DNA of 44,137 nucleotides from Rhodospirillaceae bacterium (GTDB lineage: Bacteria > Pseudomonadota > Alphaproteobacteria > Rhodospirillales > Casp-alpha2), in assembly GCA_018665815.1 (NCBI GenBank), contig JABJBP010000068.1, positions 1 through 44,137 of the forward strand, read 5' to 3'. The notes beneath the pieces were generated by a model, which did not search any database, had not been told where the DNA came from, and was given only the letters and a program-made list of their open reading frames with translations. Shown here piece by piece: positions 1-8,974 of this stretch (positions are counted from its first letter, which is position 1; each line of letters starts with the position of its first letter). The position numbers were made by a program, and so were the translations under genes.

Positions 1-261
1 ATCTGCCCGGCAGCGCAGGGCACCGAGGCCGCCTGGGCCGGCGGTGGTGAGGTTTTGCCGGCGCCCAGCCTGTTGGCCTTGGTCAATCACTTCAAAGGGG
101 CGCAAACCATCAGCCCGCCGCCACCGCCCGATCCGGCGGATACGGCGCGCCACGACCAAGCGGTGGGCCAGCCCGATCTGGCCGAGGTCAAGGTGCCGCC
201 GACGCCGAAACCGAAATCTGTATCCGACAGGCCGAAGACGTCGGCGTCCGCGGCGCTGTAA
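1..261 (+). CDS. 3' fragment of an unrecognised protein, cut by the window edge
   Basis: An open frame runs from the first base to a TAA at 259-261 (86 residues, start outside the window). Up to about base 180 the third codon positions are strongly G/C-rich and the composition looks protein-like: a Leu/Ala-rich stretch, then a Pro-rich tail with PPPPPDP and PPTPKPK. I recognise no domain. The last 25 or so codons are antisense to a convincing part of the RTX gene on the other strand, so both cannot be real throughout. The simplest reading is that the real coding part ends near 180 at a rearrangement or assembly junction and the rest is run-on. The assignment is an inference from codon composition only. 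Confidence 0.3.
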   Translation: MCPAAQGTEAAWAGGGEVLPAPSLLALVNHFKGAQTISPPPPPDPADTARHDQAVGQPDLAEVKVPPTPKPKSVSDRPKTSASAAL

Positions 262-1682
262 TCGTTGATCGTATCTGTGCCCAGCGATTGCGCATGGGCC
301 AGGGCATCGGCACCACTGCCGCCTTCGAAGCGGACCTCGTCGGCGCCGGCGCCTGAGGTCAGGGAATCGTTGCCTTCGCCGCCGATCAACAGATCATCGC
401 CGGCATAACCGAAAATGTTGTCCGTACCGGCGCTGCCGTACAAGCTGTCCGTTCCGGCACCGCCGTCGAGCGTGTCGTTGCCGGCCTCGCCCAAGAGCGT
501 GTCGTTGCCCTCGCCGCCGTCGAGCGTGTCGTCGCCGTCACCCCCCCAGATGCCGTCGTCACCAAACCCGGCGGTGCCCAGATCGAAACCAAACTCGGCA
601 TAAAGCGATGAATTGGTGTCCGGAATATCGCCATGGATCTGGTCGTTGCCGGCACCGCCCCAGATGCTGTCGGCGCCAGCGCCGCCGGAAATAAAATCTG
701 CGTCGCCAGTCGTGGAAAATGTTGGCGCCGTCAACGGGTTGCCGATGTCGTGCGTTGCCTGATCGTAATTGTTGGGGGTGTCGCCGTATAAATAGTCAGC
801 GCCGCTGCGCCCGGCGATCTCATCAATACCGGTGGAGCCGACCAAGAAGTCCGCGCCCGTTGTGCCCACCAATGTTCGGGTGGTCGCAGCGGCGACAGTG
901 AGCGTCACGATCTCACGGCGCGTATCGTCATCACCGGCAAGGCGATGGTCGAAATCAAAGCTCGGCTGATCGAACCTGAACCCCAGGCCAAACCCATCGT
1001 CGCCGGCCGCGCCCAAAGACCCCGTGCGGTCCTGAAGCAACACTTCGAAGCCCGGTCGCACATCGCCGCCGACAAGCACCGGATCATTGCTGAGACCAGA
1101 GAGTGATAGATTTCGGACCGAGGCCGGTTCTGGCTCTCCGGCGGTGGCGACAGAAAAAGGCCGAGGCTCGATGCGCGGCTGCGCCCAATCGGGGCCGCCA
1201 GCGGCTTCCGCCGCTGAAATTGCTGCCGATAACGCCTCGTGCATATTGGCGCCGCGTTCCAACGCCGCATCAAAAGCATCAAGCGCCGCCAATTCACCAT
1301 CTGCCAGATTGACGCTCGGCAAACCGGCGATGGCATCGCGCAAATCGGCCTCAATGGCAGACTCGTCAAACGTCGTCTGCGCCTCAAGGGCCAGTGGATC
1401 TTCGATGCCCAACAGAGCATGGATAACGTCGCCGGTTTTTTCCACCGCCGGCGACCATTCCGATTGCGGCTGATTGGCCGGATCGGGCAGGGTGCTGGCG
1501 CCGGCGGACTTCAGGGCGTCAGACAGGGCCGCGCGGGTCAGCCAGCTGCCCGGCGCCAGATCATCAGCCGATGTCTGCGCGGTGTCGCGATTGTCCTCGT
1601 CCGGCTTCGGATACGCCCGGTCCAGCCAATCAATGGTTGGTGGACCGGCGCCGGGCGTCGAATCAGCCAGCCACGACGCCAT
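87..1682 (-). CDS. RTX-type hemolysin-like calcium-binding repeat protein, C-terminus apparently disrupted
   Basis: The 531-residue product has an unrecognised acidic N-terminal half (about residues 1-265), then glycine/aspartate nonapeptide repeats of the GGxGxDxLx type (about 270-440; for example GGEGNDTLLG and GGAGTDSLYG), which form a calcium-binding beta-roll. Such proteins are usually exported by type I secretion through a C-terminal signal. After the repeats comes a typical RTX tail (DTINDYSAADADVFGLSDTD) up to residue 500 or so. The last 30 residues (rich in Ser, Arg, Trp and Gly) look unlike a coding sequence, and the opposite strand looks coding there. The gene therefore seems truncated at about base 180. 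There is no clear ribosome site before the ATG at 1682, but no other ATG, GTG or TTG lies between it and the upstream stop. No secretion genes are adjacent. Confidence 0.75.
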   Translation of the reverse strand: MASWLADSTPGAGPPTIDWLDRAYPKPDEDNRDTAQTSADDLAPGSWLTRAALSDALKSAGASTLPDPANQPQSEWSPAVEKTGDVIHALLGIEDPLALEAQTTFDESAIEADLRDAIAGLPSVNLADGELAALDAFDAALERGANMHEALSAAISAAEAAGGPDWAQPRIEPRPFSVATAGEPEPASVRNLSLSGLSNDPVLVGGDVRPGFEVLLQDRTGSLGAAGDDGFGLGFRFDQPSFDFDHRLAGDDDTRREIVTLTVAAATTRTLVGTTGADFLVGSTGIDEIAGRSGADYLYGDTPNNYDQATHDIGNPLTAPTFSTTGDADFISGGAGADSIWGGAGNDQIHGDIPDTNSSLYAEFGFDLGTAGFGDDGIWGGDGDDTLDGGEGNDTLLGEAGNDTLDGGAGTDSLYGSAGTDNIFGYAGDDLLIGGEGNDSLTSGAGADEVRFEGGSGADALAHAQSLGTDTINDYSAADADVFGLSDTDFGFGVGGTLTSARSGWPTAWSWRAVSAGSGGGGGLMVCAPLK

Positions 1683-1815
1683 CAGACGGCGGCCCCGCTG
1701 GTCTGTTTTGATTGTCCAACAAGGAAAACGCCATCAGGAATCATAAGGTGCGCCAGGGCGAACACCAAATGTCCGGCGGCGCTCAAAGGGAAGTGACGTT
1801 ATTGCAAGACGTTAG

Positions 1816-1863
1816 CCGGGTCACCCGGAAAACCGAACGGCGGGCAGCGGATCAAAAATCCGC
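1816..1863 (-). terminator. two small hairpins downstream of the his/HIT operon
   Basis: Just beyond the HIT gene stop there are two inverted repeats: GCGGAT/ATCCGC at 1847-1863 with a 5-nt loop, and CCGGGT/ACCCGG at 1816-1828 around a single base. Neither is followed by a clear U-tract on the minus strand, so a factor-independent terminator is only a possibility. They could also stabilise the operon 3' end. The rest of 1683-1885 holds nothing I can recognise. Confidence 0.25.
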
Positions 1864-1885
1864 GAATCGACGCGCCGATGCCGGA

Positions 1886-2248
1886 TCAGGCGCGCTTCAC
1901 CATACCGCCGAGATCACGGCCGCCGAAGACATGAACATGGAAATGCGGCACTTCCTGGCGGGCGTCACGGCCATGATTGGCAAGCATCCGGTAGCCGTCT
2001 TGGGTGGCGCCGGCGTCGCGAGCCACGGTACCGACGGCCCGGAAGAACCCGGCGATTTCATCGGCGCTGGCATTTACGGAAAAATCATCCATCGACACAT
2101 AGGCGCCCTTCGGGATGACCAGAATATGGATCGGTGCCTGGGGCTGAATATCAGTAAACGCCAGCGCCCAATCGTCTTCAAAGACCTTGTCGCAGGGCAG
2201 CTCACCGCGCAGAATTTTGGCGAAAATATTGTTCTCGTCATAGGCCAT
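1886..2248 (-). CDS. HIT-family (histidine triad) nucleotide-binding protein, HinT-like
   Basis: The product is 120 residues, the normal length for HinT-type purine nucleoside phosphoramidases. The N-terminus DENNIFAKILRGELPCDKV is typical of the family. The catalytic triad motif HFHVHV is at residues 102-107 (His102, His104, His106). I start it at the ATG at 2248, preceded by AGGGA on the minus strand. An upstream in-frame start would reach into hisE and add an unlikely Arg-rich leader. It is the last gene of the his operon, 26 nt after hisE. The family hydrolyses AMP-lysine and AMP-N phosphoramidates in the cytoplasm; its link to histidine synthesis is positional only. Confidence 0.92.
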   Translation of the reverse strand: MAYDENNIFAKILRGELPCDKVFEDDWALAFTDIQPQAPIHILVIPKGAYVSMDDFSVNASADEIAGFFRAVGTVARDAGATQDGYRMLANHGRDARQEVPHFHVHVFGGRDLGGMVKRA

Positions 2249-2274
2249 GATGGTTGCGTCCCTGGTCTTTGCGC

Positions 2275-2604
2275 TTAATCGGTTGTCCGGGAGTTTTTCT
2301 CTTCGATCCCCGAGGTGCCCTCGCGGCGATTGAGCTCCGCCCACACGTCTGCCGGCGTGACGCCTTGTTCAGCCCACAACACACTCAGATGGTAAAGCAC
2401 GTCAGCGCTTTCCGAGATCACCTCGCTCCGACCCTGAGACAGCGACGCGACCATCAACTCGGCGGCTTCCTCGCCCAGCTTCTTGGCGATCTCGGGCCGG
2501 CCTTGATGAAAGAGCTTCGCCGTGTAGGACGTTTCCGGGTCAGCACCTTTACGGCTGACGATGACATCATAAAGCGCGTCAATGGTGTGGCTATCGTTTC
2601 CCAC
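2275..2604 (-). CDS. hisE: phosphoribosyl-ATP pyrophosphatase HisE
   Basis: The 109-residue MazG-fold enzyme hydrolyses phosphoribosyl-ATP to phosphoribosyl-AMP and pyrophosphate, the second step of histidine synthesis. The sequence shows the helical metal-binding signature KKLGEEAAELMVAS followed by SADVLYHLSVLWAEQGV, the conserved E-x2-E/D pattern of HisE. The length matches stand-alone HisE, so it is not fused to HisI. The start is GTG at 2604 with GGAGA six bases upstream. It lies 36 nt downstream of hisF in the same operon. The charged C-terminal tail (EEKNSRTTD) looks unstructured. Confidence 0.95.
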   Translation of the reverse strand: MGNDSHTIDALYDVIVSRKGADPETSYTAKLFHQGRPEIAKKLGEEAAELMVASLSQGRSEVISESADVLYHLSVLWAEQGVTPADVWAELNRREGTSGIEEKNSRTTD

Positions 2605-2640
2605 GTTGATCTCCGTTTATCTAGTCTTACAGCTCGGGTC

Positions 2641-3411
2641 TTAAAGCTCGGGGGCGTCGCGGACCGGCACGCCGCCGGCCGCCATATGAGCCTTCGCCTG
2701 GCCGATTGTATAGGTGCCGAAATGAAATATCGATGCGGCCAAAACCGCCGAGGCATGACCTTCGGTCACGCCTTCAACCAAATGATCGAGGGTGCCGACA
2801 CCGCCCGACGCAATCACCGGGATCGGCACCGCGTCGGCGACGGCGCGGGTCAACGGCAGGTTGAACCCCTGCTTGGTGCCGTCGCGGTCCATGGAGGTGA
2901 GCAAAATTTCACCAGCCCCATACTCGGCCATGCGCCGGCACCATTCCACCGCATCAAGGCCTGTCGGCTTGCGACCACCATGGGTAAAAATTTCAAAGCC
3001 GCCGCTTTTAACACCTTTGGCGTCGACGGCGACGACGATGCACTGGCTGCCAAATTTCTCCGCCGCCTCGCGGACGAAGTCGGGATTGAAGACTGCGGCG
3101 GTATTGATCGATACCTTGTCGGCGCCGGCCAACAGCAGTTTACGGACATCCTCAGTCGCACGTACCCCGCCGCCAACGGTTAACGGCATGAAACATTGTT
3201 CGGCAGTCTGGCCGACGACATCGTAGATGGTCTCACGGTTTTCATGGCTGGCGGTAATGTCCAAAAAACACAACTCATCGGCGCCGGCGGCATCATAGAC
3301 CCGGGCTTGTTCCACCGGATCACCGGCATCCACCAAGTCGACAAAGTTGACGCCCTTAACAACGCGACCGTTGTTAACATCCAGGCAGGGAATGACGCGC
3401 GCCTTCAACAT
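2641..3411 (-). CDS. hisF: imidazole glycerol phosphate synthase cyclase subunit HisF
   Basis: The 256-residue (beta/alpha)8 barrel joins ammonia from HisH to PRFAR, giving imidazole glycerol phosphate and AICAR. The catalytic Asp11 lies in [10 protein letters not shown]. The second catalytic Asp is in VVAVDAKG, and the phosphate-binding loops are VGGGVR and ASGGVG. I chose the ATG at 3411 because it overlaps the hisA stop as TGATG and gives the family-standard N-terminus [15 protein letters not shown] one codon earlier is possible. HisF and HisH, encoded in the same operon, form the functional heterodimer. Confidence 0.97.
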   Translation of the reverse strand: MLKARVIPCLDVNNGRVVKGVNFVDLVDAGDPVEQARVYDAAGADELCFLDITASHENRETIYDVVGQTAEQCFMPLTVGGGVRATEDVRKLLLAGADKVSINTAAVFNPDFVREAAEKFGSQCIVVAVDAKGVKSGGFEIFTHGGRKPTGLDAVEWCRRMAEYGAGEILLTSMDRDGTKQGFNLPLTRAVADAVPIPVIASGGVGTLDHLVEGVTEGHASAVLAASIFHFGTYTIGQAKAHMAAGGVPVRDAPEL

Positions 3412-4142
3412 CACGCGGCCTCACGAAGGACAGCAACGGCTTTGCTGACATGAATACGCCCGTCATAGACGGCGCGGCCACTGATCACGCCTTCCAAGCG
3501 GCCAGATGCGCGGGCCATGACGGCATCGAGATCCGCCATTGACGACACGCCGCCCGATAAGATCACCGGAATATCGACGGCATCAGCCATGGCAATGGTG
3601 GCTTCGATATTCGGGCCTTGCATGGCGCCGTCGCGCGATATGTCGGTGTAAATGAGCGCCGCCGCACCGGCGTCCTCGAATTTTCGGGCCAGGTCCAAGG
3701 CCGTTAATTCCGAGGTCTCGGCCCAGCCTTCGACGGCGACAAAGCCATCCTTTGCGTCAATGCCAAGCGCCACGCGGCCCGGATGCGCCCGACAAGCCGC
3801 GCGCACCAAATCCGGATTCTTGACCGCCACTGTCCCCAAAATCACCCGGCGGATACCGCGGTCGAGCCAGAATTCAACGGTTTCGAGATCACGGATACCG
3901 CCGCCGAGTTCAACCGGGATATCAATTGCCGCCAGAATGCTTTCGACGGCCGCACTGTTCACCGGGCGGCCTTCAAAAGCACCATTTAAATCAACGAGGT
4001 GCAGCCATTCACCGCCTTGTTGCTGGAAGTGTGTAGCCTGCGCGGCGGGGTCGTCATTGAAGACGGTGGCCTGATCCATCTCGCCGCGCAATAGCCTGAC
4101 ACACTGTCCGTCCTTCAAATCAATGGCGGGGAAAAATATCAT
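3411..4142 (-). CDS. hisA: ProFAR isomerase HisA
   Basis: The 243-residue barrel enzyme (1-(5-phosphoribosyl)-5-[(5-phosphoribosylamino)methylideneamino]imidazole-4-carboxamide isomerase) makes the HisF substrate PRFAR by an Amadori rearrangement. The catalytic Asp8 is in [10 protein letters not shown] and the second in [10 protein letters not shown]. The phosphate loops are LGGGIRD and LSGGVSS. The length and the internal half-barrel repeat match the family. The stop overlaps the hisF start, and hisH ends 33 nt upstream. Confidence 0.97.
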   Translation of the reverse strand: MIFFPAIDLKDGQCVRLLRGEMDQATVFNDDPAAQATHFQQQGGEWLHLVDLNGAFEGRPVNSAAVESILAAIDIPVELGGGIRDLETVEFWLDRGIRRVILGTVAVKNPDLVRAACRAHPGRVALGIDAKDGFVAVEGWAETSELTALDLARKFEDAGAAALIYTDISRDGAMQGPNIEATIAMADAVDIPVILSGGVSSMADLDAVMARASGRLEGVISGRAVYDGRIHVSKAVAVLREAA

Positions 4143-4175
4143 GTCGTTACCGATTCCATATTCATGGGGCTCAAG

Positions 4176-4820
4176 TTAAGGCGCCCAGTTGAGGAAATTC
4201 GCGATGAGTTTCAATCCGGTAGCCTGGCTTTTTTCGGGGTGGAACTGAGTGCCGATCATATTGTTCCGACCGACTGCGGCATTGATTTCCCCGCCATAAT
4301 CGACCCGGGCCAAAACATCGTTCGAATCATCGGACACGAACCCGTAGGAGTGCACGAAATAGGCATGGTCGCCATCTTCGAGGCCTGCTAACACGGGGTG
4401 CCTTGGTTTGGAAAAAGTTAATTGATTCCATCCCATATGGGGAATTTTTATGGTTTTATCTGAGGGTTGGATGGCGCGAACTTCACCTTCGATCCACCCA
4501 AAACCTGGCGTTTCGCCGTGTTCCAGGCCGCGCGTGGCCATCAATTGCATGCCGACACATATGCCCAAAAACGGCCGGCCTTTGTTGATCACCGCGTCGG
4601 CGACCGCTTCGGTCATCCCGTCGACGGCGGCAAGACCGGCCCGGCAATCCGCAAATGCACCGACGCCAGGCAACACCACGCGATCAGCGCCCGCAACCTC
4701 TTCGGCGTCGGCGGTCACCGATACGTTGGCCGAGCTACCACTTTCCGCAATTGCGCGCTCAAAGGCTTTCGCCGCCGAGCGCAGGTTGCCTGAACCATAA
4801 TCGACAATACAGACGCTCAT
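4176..4820 (-). CDS. hisH: imidazole glycerol phosphate synthase glutaminase subunit HisH
   Basis: The 214-residue class I glutamine amidotransferase releases ammonia from glutamine and channels it into HisF. The catalytic triad is visible: the nucleophile Cys88 in GICVGMQL, and His194 and Glu196 in TQFHPEKSQ. The oxyanion-strand sequence LPGVGAF is at about 50-56. The N-terminus ([13 protein letters not shown]) is standard. Its ATG overlaps the stop of the upstream DUF2628 gene by 4 bp (ATGA), which suggests translational coupling. Confidence 0.97.
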   Translation of the reverse strand: MSVCIVDYGSGNLRSAAKAFERAIAESGSSANVSVTADAEEVAGADRVVLPGVGAFADCRAGLAAVDGMTEAVADAVINKGRPFLGICVGMQLMATRGLEHGETPGFGWIEGEVRAIQPSDKTIKIPHMGWNQLTFSKPRHPVLAGLEDGDHAYFVHSYGFVSDDSNDVLARVDYGGEINAAVGRNNMIGTQFHPEKSQATGLKLIANFLNWAP

Positions 4821-5209
4821 TGTAAGCTGCCCTCGATGCGGCCGCGGTCATCGCTGAGAAAATTCAACAGCGCGCCGTCATCGTTCTTACCCGCCGCAAC
4901 GCCAGCTTCAACGAACCCGTCACGCTCTAAAATCCATCGCCTGAGGTCATTTGCGAAAAGCCCGATGGCCGCTGACCAACCGATGGTCAATGTCGCTTGA
5001 CCGGCCGGGTTGAGGCCGATGGCGCCCGCCGAAGCGACCAGCCCCAAAGGAATAAGAAACAGGCCCGCCGCCCATAACCAATGGCGATGCCATAATGCCC
5101 AGAGGGCGGCGAACGCGAACGCCGGCCAGGAAAACCCTTCCTTGACCATGGCAATGTCACGCTCCGGGTCGAGGCCGTGACGGCGAACGTAGACCGAATA
5201 TATCCGCAT
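4817..5209 (-). CDS. DUF2628 membrane protein within the his operon
   Basis: The 130-residue protein starts with a short polar segment ([11 protein letters not shown]) and then has three hydrophobic segments: about residues 28-41 ([14 protein letters not shown]), 45-63, and a weaker one near 76-88. It ends in a polar tail. This is the layout of DUF2628 inner-membrane proteins, whose function is not established. It sits between hisB and hisH and overlaps hisH by 4 bp. I recall such a gene in the same place in other alphaproteobacterial his operons, so the placement is not specific to this organism. Confidence 0.8.
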   Translation of the reverse strand: MRIYSVYVRRHGLDPERDIAMVKEGFSWPAFAFAALWALWHRHWLWAAGLFLIPLGLVASAGAIGLNPAGQATLTIGWSAAIGLFANDLRRWILERDGFVEAGVAAGKNDDGALLNFLSDDRGRIEGSLQ

Positions 5210-5282
5210 GAGTTTGCTCCGGCGCGGCCTGCTAAATTACTTCGCGATCGACGCGATCCATCAGGCCCGACGCGCTGGTTGA

Positions 5283-5882
5283 CTAGAGTGAACCCCCAAG
5301 GACGCCCTTCGTGGACGGCACTTCATCGGCCTTGCGCGGATCGATGGTCATGGCGTCACGCAGCGACCGGGCCAAGCCCTTGAAACAGGATTCAACAATA
5401 TGATGGTTGTTCTCACCATAAAGGTTTTCAATATGCAGTGTAATTCCAGCGGCTTGCGCGAAGGCCTGAAACCATTCCTTGAAAAGCTCGGTGTCCATAT
5501 CGCCAAGCTTTGGTTTGGTGAATTCAACTTTCCATATCAGGTATGGCCGGTTTGAGATATCCAGCGTCACCCGGCTCAACGTTTCGTCCATGGGAATGGT
5601 CGCGGTGGCAAACCGGGTAATGCCCCGGCGCTCACCCAGCGCCTGACTGACGGCCTCGCCGATGGCGATGCCGGTGTCTTCGGTAGTGTGGTGGAAATCA
5701 ATGTGCAGGTCACCCTCCGCGGCAACCGTCAAATCGATGAGGCTGTGGCGCGACAGCTGTTCCAGCATGTGATCGAGAAACCCGATCCCGGTGTTGACGT
5801 CGTAGACACCGCTCCCGTCGAGGTCCAGGGAAACCGAAATTTCCGTCTCTTTGGTGCGGCGTTCCACCTTGGCGGTCCGCAT
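5283..5882 (-). CDS. hisB: imidazoleglycerol-phosphate dehydratase HisB
   Basis: The 199-residue monofunctional dehydratase converts imidazole glycerol phosphate to imidazole acetol phosphate. Both Mn-binding repeats are present: [14 protein letters not shown] in the first half and [10 protein letters not shown] in the second. I start it at the ATG at 5882 because GGAGGG precedes it at good spacing and the product begins in the family manner ([12 protein letters not shown]). An upstream ATG in frame would add 26 unlikely residues. It is the first gene of the his operon, 73 nt before the DUF2628 gene and divergent from hslV. The usual fused phosphatase domain of enterobacterial HisB is absent. 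Confidence 0.97.
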   Translation of the reverse strand: MRTAKVERRTKETEISVSLDLDGSGVYDVNTGIGFLDHMLEQLSRHSLIDLTVAAEGDLHIDFHHTTEDTGIAIGEAVSQALGERRGITRFATATIPMDETLSRVTLDISNRPYLIWKVEFTKPKLGDMDTELFKEWFQAFAQAAGITLHIENLYGENNHHIVESCFKGLARSLRDAMTIDPRKADEVPSTKGVLGGSL

Positions 5883-6097
5883 GGCTGATCCCTCCACTGA
5901 TTGGACGGCGAAACTTGTAGCAGGAACAGCCCGAAGCCGCCAGTCCAGACCGAGGATCACCGAGGCGGGGGCACCAGCACCATTCGGGACTTGACTCGAG
6001 CGGCCCTTGAGCCGACATCCTCAAGGATAGTCGGACGGTCCAAACTGGTTCCGGCGACCGGATTTTTTCGGCGGATTATTAATGAGAAGGCGGCATT
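5883..6097. promoter_or_regulatory. divergent hisB / hslVU promoter region with an inverted repeat
   Basis: This 215-bp gene-free stretch must hold the start sites of the his operon (minus) and hslVU (plus). The clearest structure is the inverted repeat CCTTGAG (6005-6011) and CTCAAGG (6020-6026) around an 8-nt centre. CTTGA also occurs at 5990-5994, and CTTG is the core of heat-shock (RpoH) -35 elements, but I could not find a matching -10 with confidence. An RpoH promoter for hslVU is therefore inferred mainly from what is known of the operon. Confidence 0.4.
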
Positions 6098-6643
6098 ATG
6101 AGTGAGCATACACCAAGCTGGCATGGCACAACCATTGTGTCCGTTCGCAAGAACAATGGCGTGGTTATCGCCGGGGATGGCCAAGTTAGCCTCGGCGATA
6201 CGGTGATTAAAGGCAGCGCCAAAAAGGTCCGACGCCTGTCGGACGGTAGCGTCATTGCCGGTTTCGCGGGAGCGACAGCGGACGCATTTACGTTGTTTGA
6301 GCGCCTTGAGGGCAAGCTTGAGCAATACCCCGGGCAATTGACGCGTGCCTCGGTGGAGCTTGCCAAGGACTGGCGAACGGATCGGTATTTGCGGCGCCTG
6401 GAAGCCATGATGGCGGTCGCCGACAAGGATGTCTCACTGGTGTTGACCGGCACCGGTGATGTGTTGGAGCCCGACGATGGGGTGATCGGAATTGGCTCGG
6501 GCGGCAATTACGCGCTGGCCGCGGCGCGCGCCCTGGTTGACCGCGAAGACATGGATGCCGAAACGATTGCCCGCAAGGCGATGGCCATTGCCGCTGATAT
6601 TTGCGTTTATACCAACACCCAAGTCACGGTGGAATCCTTATGA
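6098..6643 (+). CDS. hslV: ATP-dependent protease proteolytic subunit HslV
   Basis: The 181-residue N-terminal-nucleophile peptidase forms the double-hexamer core of the cytoplasmic HslUV (ClpQY) protease. A 10-residue propeptide ([10 protein letters not shown]) precedes the expected mature N-terminus TTIVSVRK, which makes Thr11 the catalytic threonine. Further family signatures are [15 protein letters not shown] and [20 protein letters not shown] lies upstream of the ATG. The stop overlaps the hslU start as ATGA. Confidence 0.97.
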   Translation: MSEHTPSWHGTTIVSVRKNNGVVIAGDGQVSLGDTVIKGSAKKVRRLSDGSVIAGFAGATADAFTLFERLEGKLEQYPGQLTRASVELAKDWRTDRYLRRLEAMMAVADKDVSLVLTGTGDVLEPDDGVIGIGSGGNYALAAARALVDREDMDAETIARKAMAIAADICVYTNTQVTVESL

Positions 6644-7953
6644 CCGAGTCGAGTTTTACACCGCGCGAGATTGTCTCGGAACTGGACCGGTTTATCGTCG
6701 GCCAACAAGCGGCGAAGCGGGCCGTCGCCATCGCGCTGCGCAATCGCTGGCGCCGCCAGCAGTTGGACGACACGATGCGCGATGAAGTGTTACCGAAAAA
6801 CATTTTGATGATCGGGCCGACGGGGGTCGGCAAAACCGAAATTGCGCGGCGCCTGGCGAAATTGGCCCAAGCGCCTTTCATCAAGATTGAAGCAACAAAG
6901 TTTACAGAGGTCGGCTACGTCGGCCGTGATGTTGAACAGATCATCCGCGATCTTGTCGACACCGCCATCCATATGACACGCGAACGCCAACGTAAACTTG
7001 TCCAGGCAAAAGCCGAGGTGCAGGCCGAAGAACGCGTCATCGACGCGCTGGTAGGCGAGTCCGCCGGCGCTGAAACCCGCGATAAATTCCGCCGCATGTT
7101 GCGTGCCGGTGAGCTGGATGATCGCGAAATTGAGATTCAGGTGACCGAAAGTGCCGGGGGGATGCCGACCATGGATATTCCCGGCATGCCGGGGGCTCAG
7201 ATGGGCATGCTGAACCTCAACGACATGTTCGGTAAAGCGTTCGGTCAGCAAACCAAGGCAAAGAAAATGACCGTCGCTGATTCCCACCGGGCGTTGATTG
7301 ACGATGAGGCTGACAAAATTCTTGATGAAGACCAGATTGTCAGAGAATCGATCGAAGCCGTAGAAAACAATGGCATTGTGTTCCTCGATGAGATTGACAA
7401 AATTACCGCGCGATCGGATCGCCAAGGCGCAGACGTGAGCCGCGAGGGCGTGCAGCGCGATCTTTTGCCATTAATCGAGGGCACCACGGTTTCAACCAAA
7501 CACGGATCGGTCAAAACTGACCATGTGCTTTTCATCGCGTCGGGCGCCTTTCATGTCGCTAAGCCAGCCGACATGCTGCCCGAACTGCAAGGCCGGCTGC
7601 CCATTCGGGTTGAATTGCGGGCTTTGACTCGGGAAGATTTCGTTCGGATTCTCACCGAGCCCGAAGCCAGTTTAATCAAACAATACAAAGCGTTGATGGG
7701 CGTCGAGGAATTAGATCTCTCGTTCGCCGACGAGGCCATAGAGGCAATTGCGGATCTATCTGCGGAGATTAATCAGGGCGTCGAGAACATCGGTGCACGG
7801 CGGCTGCATACGGTGTTGGAGAAACTGATGGAAGAGATCAGTTTCACTGCGTCGGAACGCGCCGGTGAGACAATAGAGATCACCGCCGAAACCGTCGAAA
7901 CCAATGTCGCTGATCTGGCGCGCGATGCTGATGTTCGGAAATTTATTCTCTAA
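6640..7953 (+). CDS. hslU: ATP-dependent protease ATPase subunit HslU
   Basis: The 437-residue AAA+ unfoldase feeds substrates to HslV. The N-terminal targeting segment [17 protein letters not shown] is typical. Walker A is GPTGVGKT, the pore motif is GYVGRD, and Walker B is VFLDEIDKI. The I domain lies between the Walker motifs, and the sensor-2 arginine lies in [12 protein letters not shown]. The C-terminus RKFIL matches the hydrophobic tail that docks into HslV. I use the ATG at 6640, which overlaps the hslV stop. A longer in-frame start inside hslV would add residues with no family support. Confidence 0.97.
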   Translation: MTESSFTPREIVSELDRFIVGQQAAKRAVAIALRNRWRRQQLDDTMRDEVLPKNILMIGPTGVGKTEIARRLAKLAQAPFIKIEATKFTEVGYVGRDVEQIIRDLVDTAIHMTRERQRKLVQAKAEVQAEERVIDALVGESAGAETRDKFRRMLRAGELDDREIEIQVTESAGGMPTMDIPGMPGAQMGMLNLNDMFGKAFGQQTKAKKMTVADSHRALIDDEADKILDEDQIVRESIEAVENNGIVFLDEIDKITARSDRQGADVSREGVQRDLLPLIEGTTVSTKHGSVKTDHVLFIASGAFHVAKPADMLPELQGRLPIRVELRALTREDFVRILTEPEASLIKQYKALMGVEELDLSFADEAIEAIADLSAEINQGVENIGARRLHTVLEKLMEEISFTASERAGETIEITAETVETNVADLARDADVRKFIL

Positions 7954-8018
7954 TATACGTGATTTATTAGATCGTTCTTTGGACTTCTTGAATCAAATTC
8001 TGAATATAACTTAACAGA

Positions 8019-8399
8019 CTAATGTGTTGGCCCCTTTAATGGGGCATGCCGGCCGCGAATTTCCGCCAAGATCCATTCAATTGTATCTTCATCCATATTT
8101 TTAATTTGTGTCGCTAAAGTATTGGCAAGTTCGGTTGCTTTAGGGGTGAGGCCCGCGGTATTCACGACGATTCGCGGGTGTGATAGTTCGGCCAATCGCC
8201 GAAGCTCTTCGGCATCGTCCCACATCAGATCAAAATAGCCGCAAATCTGTTGCACCAGACCCGATCCCGGGCGGCTGCGATGGCCGTGTTCCAGGGCGGA
8301 AAAATAGGCCGATGAAACACCGAGGTCTTCCGCCATCTTTTTTAATGTAATGGCATTCTGTTTACGCAGATCTCGAACTTTCATACCAAAGGGCGTCAC
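8019..8399 (-). CDS. XRE-family helix-turn-helix regulator
   Basis: The 126-residue protein has an N-terminal Cro/C1-type HTH (about residues 6-65: VRDLRKQNAITLKKMAEDLG, then SSAYFSALEHGHR as recognition helix). The C-terminal part is helical and unrecognised. It overlaps the Smr gene by 4 bp (8396-8399), so the two are probably translationally coupled. A hairpin GCCCC/GGGGC at 8030-8045 lies inside its last codons. The target is unknown; it could regulate its own lut-smr chain, but that is a guess from position. Confidence 0.85.
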   Translation of the reverse strand: MTPFGMKVRDLRKQNAITLKKMAEDLGVSSAYFSALEHGHRSRPGSGLVQQICGYFDLMWDDAEELRRLAELSHPRIVVNTAGLTPKATELANTLATQIKNMDEDTIEWILAEIRGRHAPLKGPTH

Positions 8400-8974
8400 T
8401 TGCGTCTCCGCACCAACACATACAACGCGCCCTCACCGCCATCCCTCCGTGACGCATAATCAAATGCTCGGACCCAATTTCTGAGCGGCGCTTCATTCAG
8501 CCAGCGCGGCACCGCACCGCGCAACACCCCGACACCGCCATCCGGTCGGAGGCCTTTTCCTGTAATCACCAGCACGGATCGCCGTCCATTTAAATAAGCG
8601 CTTTCGATAAATCTTATAAGCGCGTGATGCGCTTCAATCTGAGTCATCCCATGAAGATCAACGCGAGACTCTATCTTAACTTGCCCTCGGCGTAAGCGCA
8701 ACTGTGTGCGTTTGTCTAGGCCGGGCGCGCCACCATGAGTGTAAGGTTTCGGCTCTGTGTCGGCGCCATGGCGTGGCAATTCGTAAATTGGCCTCAGCTT
8801 AACGTTAATTGGTTGATCTTTATTGATTAGCGGTGCGCGGTTATTCTTAATTTGATGTTTCGGTATCGGTTTAATCGTGTCGGTGACCTGTTGCCATAGC
8901 AATTTCTCATCGGCATCAAGAGAGCGCGCCGACGGATGGTGATCACGCGACGATATTTTAGGTTTCCGGGTCAT
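8396..8974 (-). CDS. Smr-domain protein (MutS2-like nuclease domain)
   Basis: The 192-residue protein has a basic, poorly conserved N-terminal half and a C-terminal Smr domain with the hallmark motifs VDLHGMTQIEA (LDxH-type, about residues 103-113) and ITGKG (about 137-141). Stand-alone Smr proteins are nucleases or nucleic-acid-binding proteins related to the MutS2 C-terminus. I use the ATG at 8974, which overlaps the end of lutC by 17 nt. It lies between lutC and the XRE regulator. Its substrate here cannot be read from the sequence. Confidence 0.88.
   Translation of the reverse strand: MTRKPKISSRDHHPSARSLDADEKLLWQQVTDTIKPIPKHQIKNNRAPLINKDQPINVKLRPIYELPRHGADTEPKPYTHGGAPGLDKRTQLRLRRGQVKIESRVDLHGMTQIEAHHALIRFIESAYLNGRRSVLVITGKGLRPDGGVGVLRGAVPRWLNEAPLRNWVRAFDYASRRDGGEGALYVLVRRRK

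Noticed and set aside
8030-8045. GCCCC/GGGGC hairpin as a terminator between hslU and the XRE gene
   Set aside because: It lies within the last XRE codons and has no T-tract on either strand; kept only as a remark.
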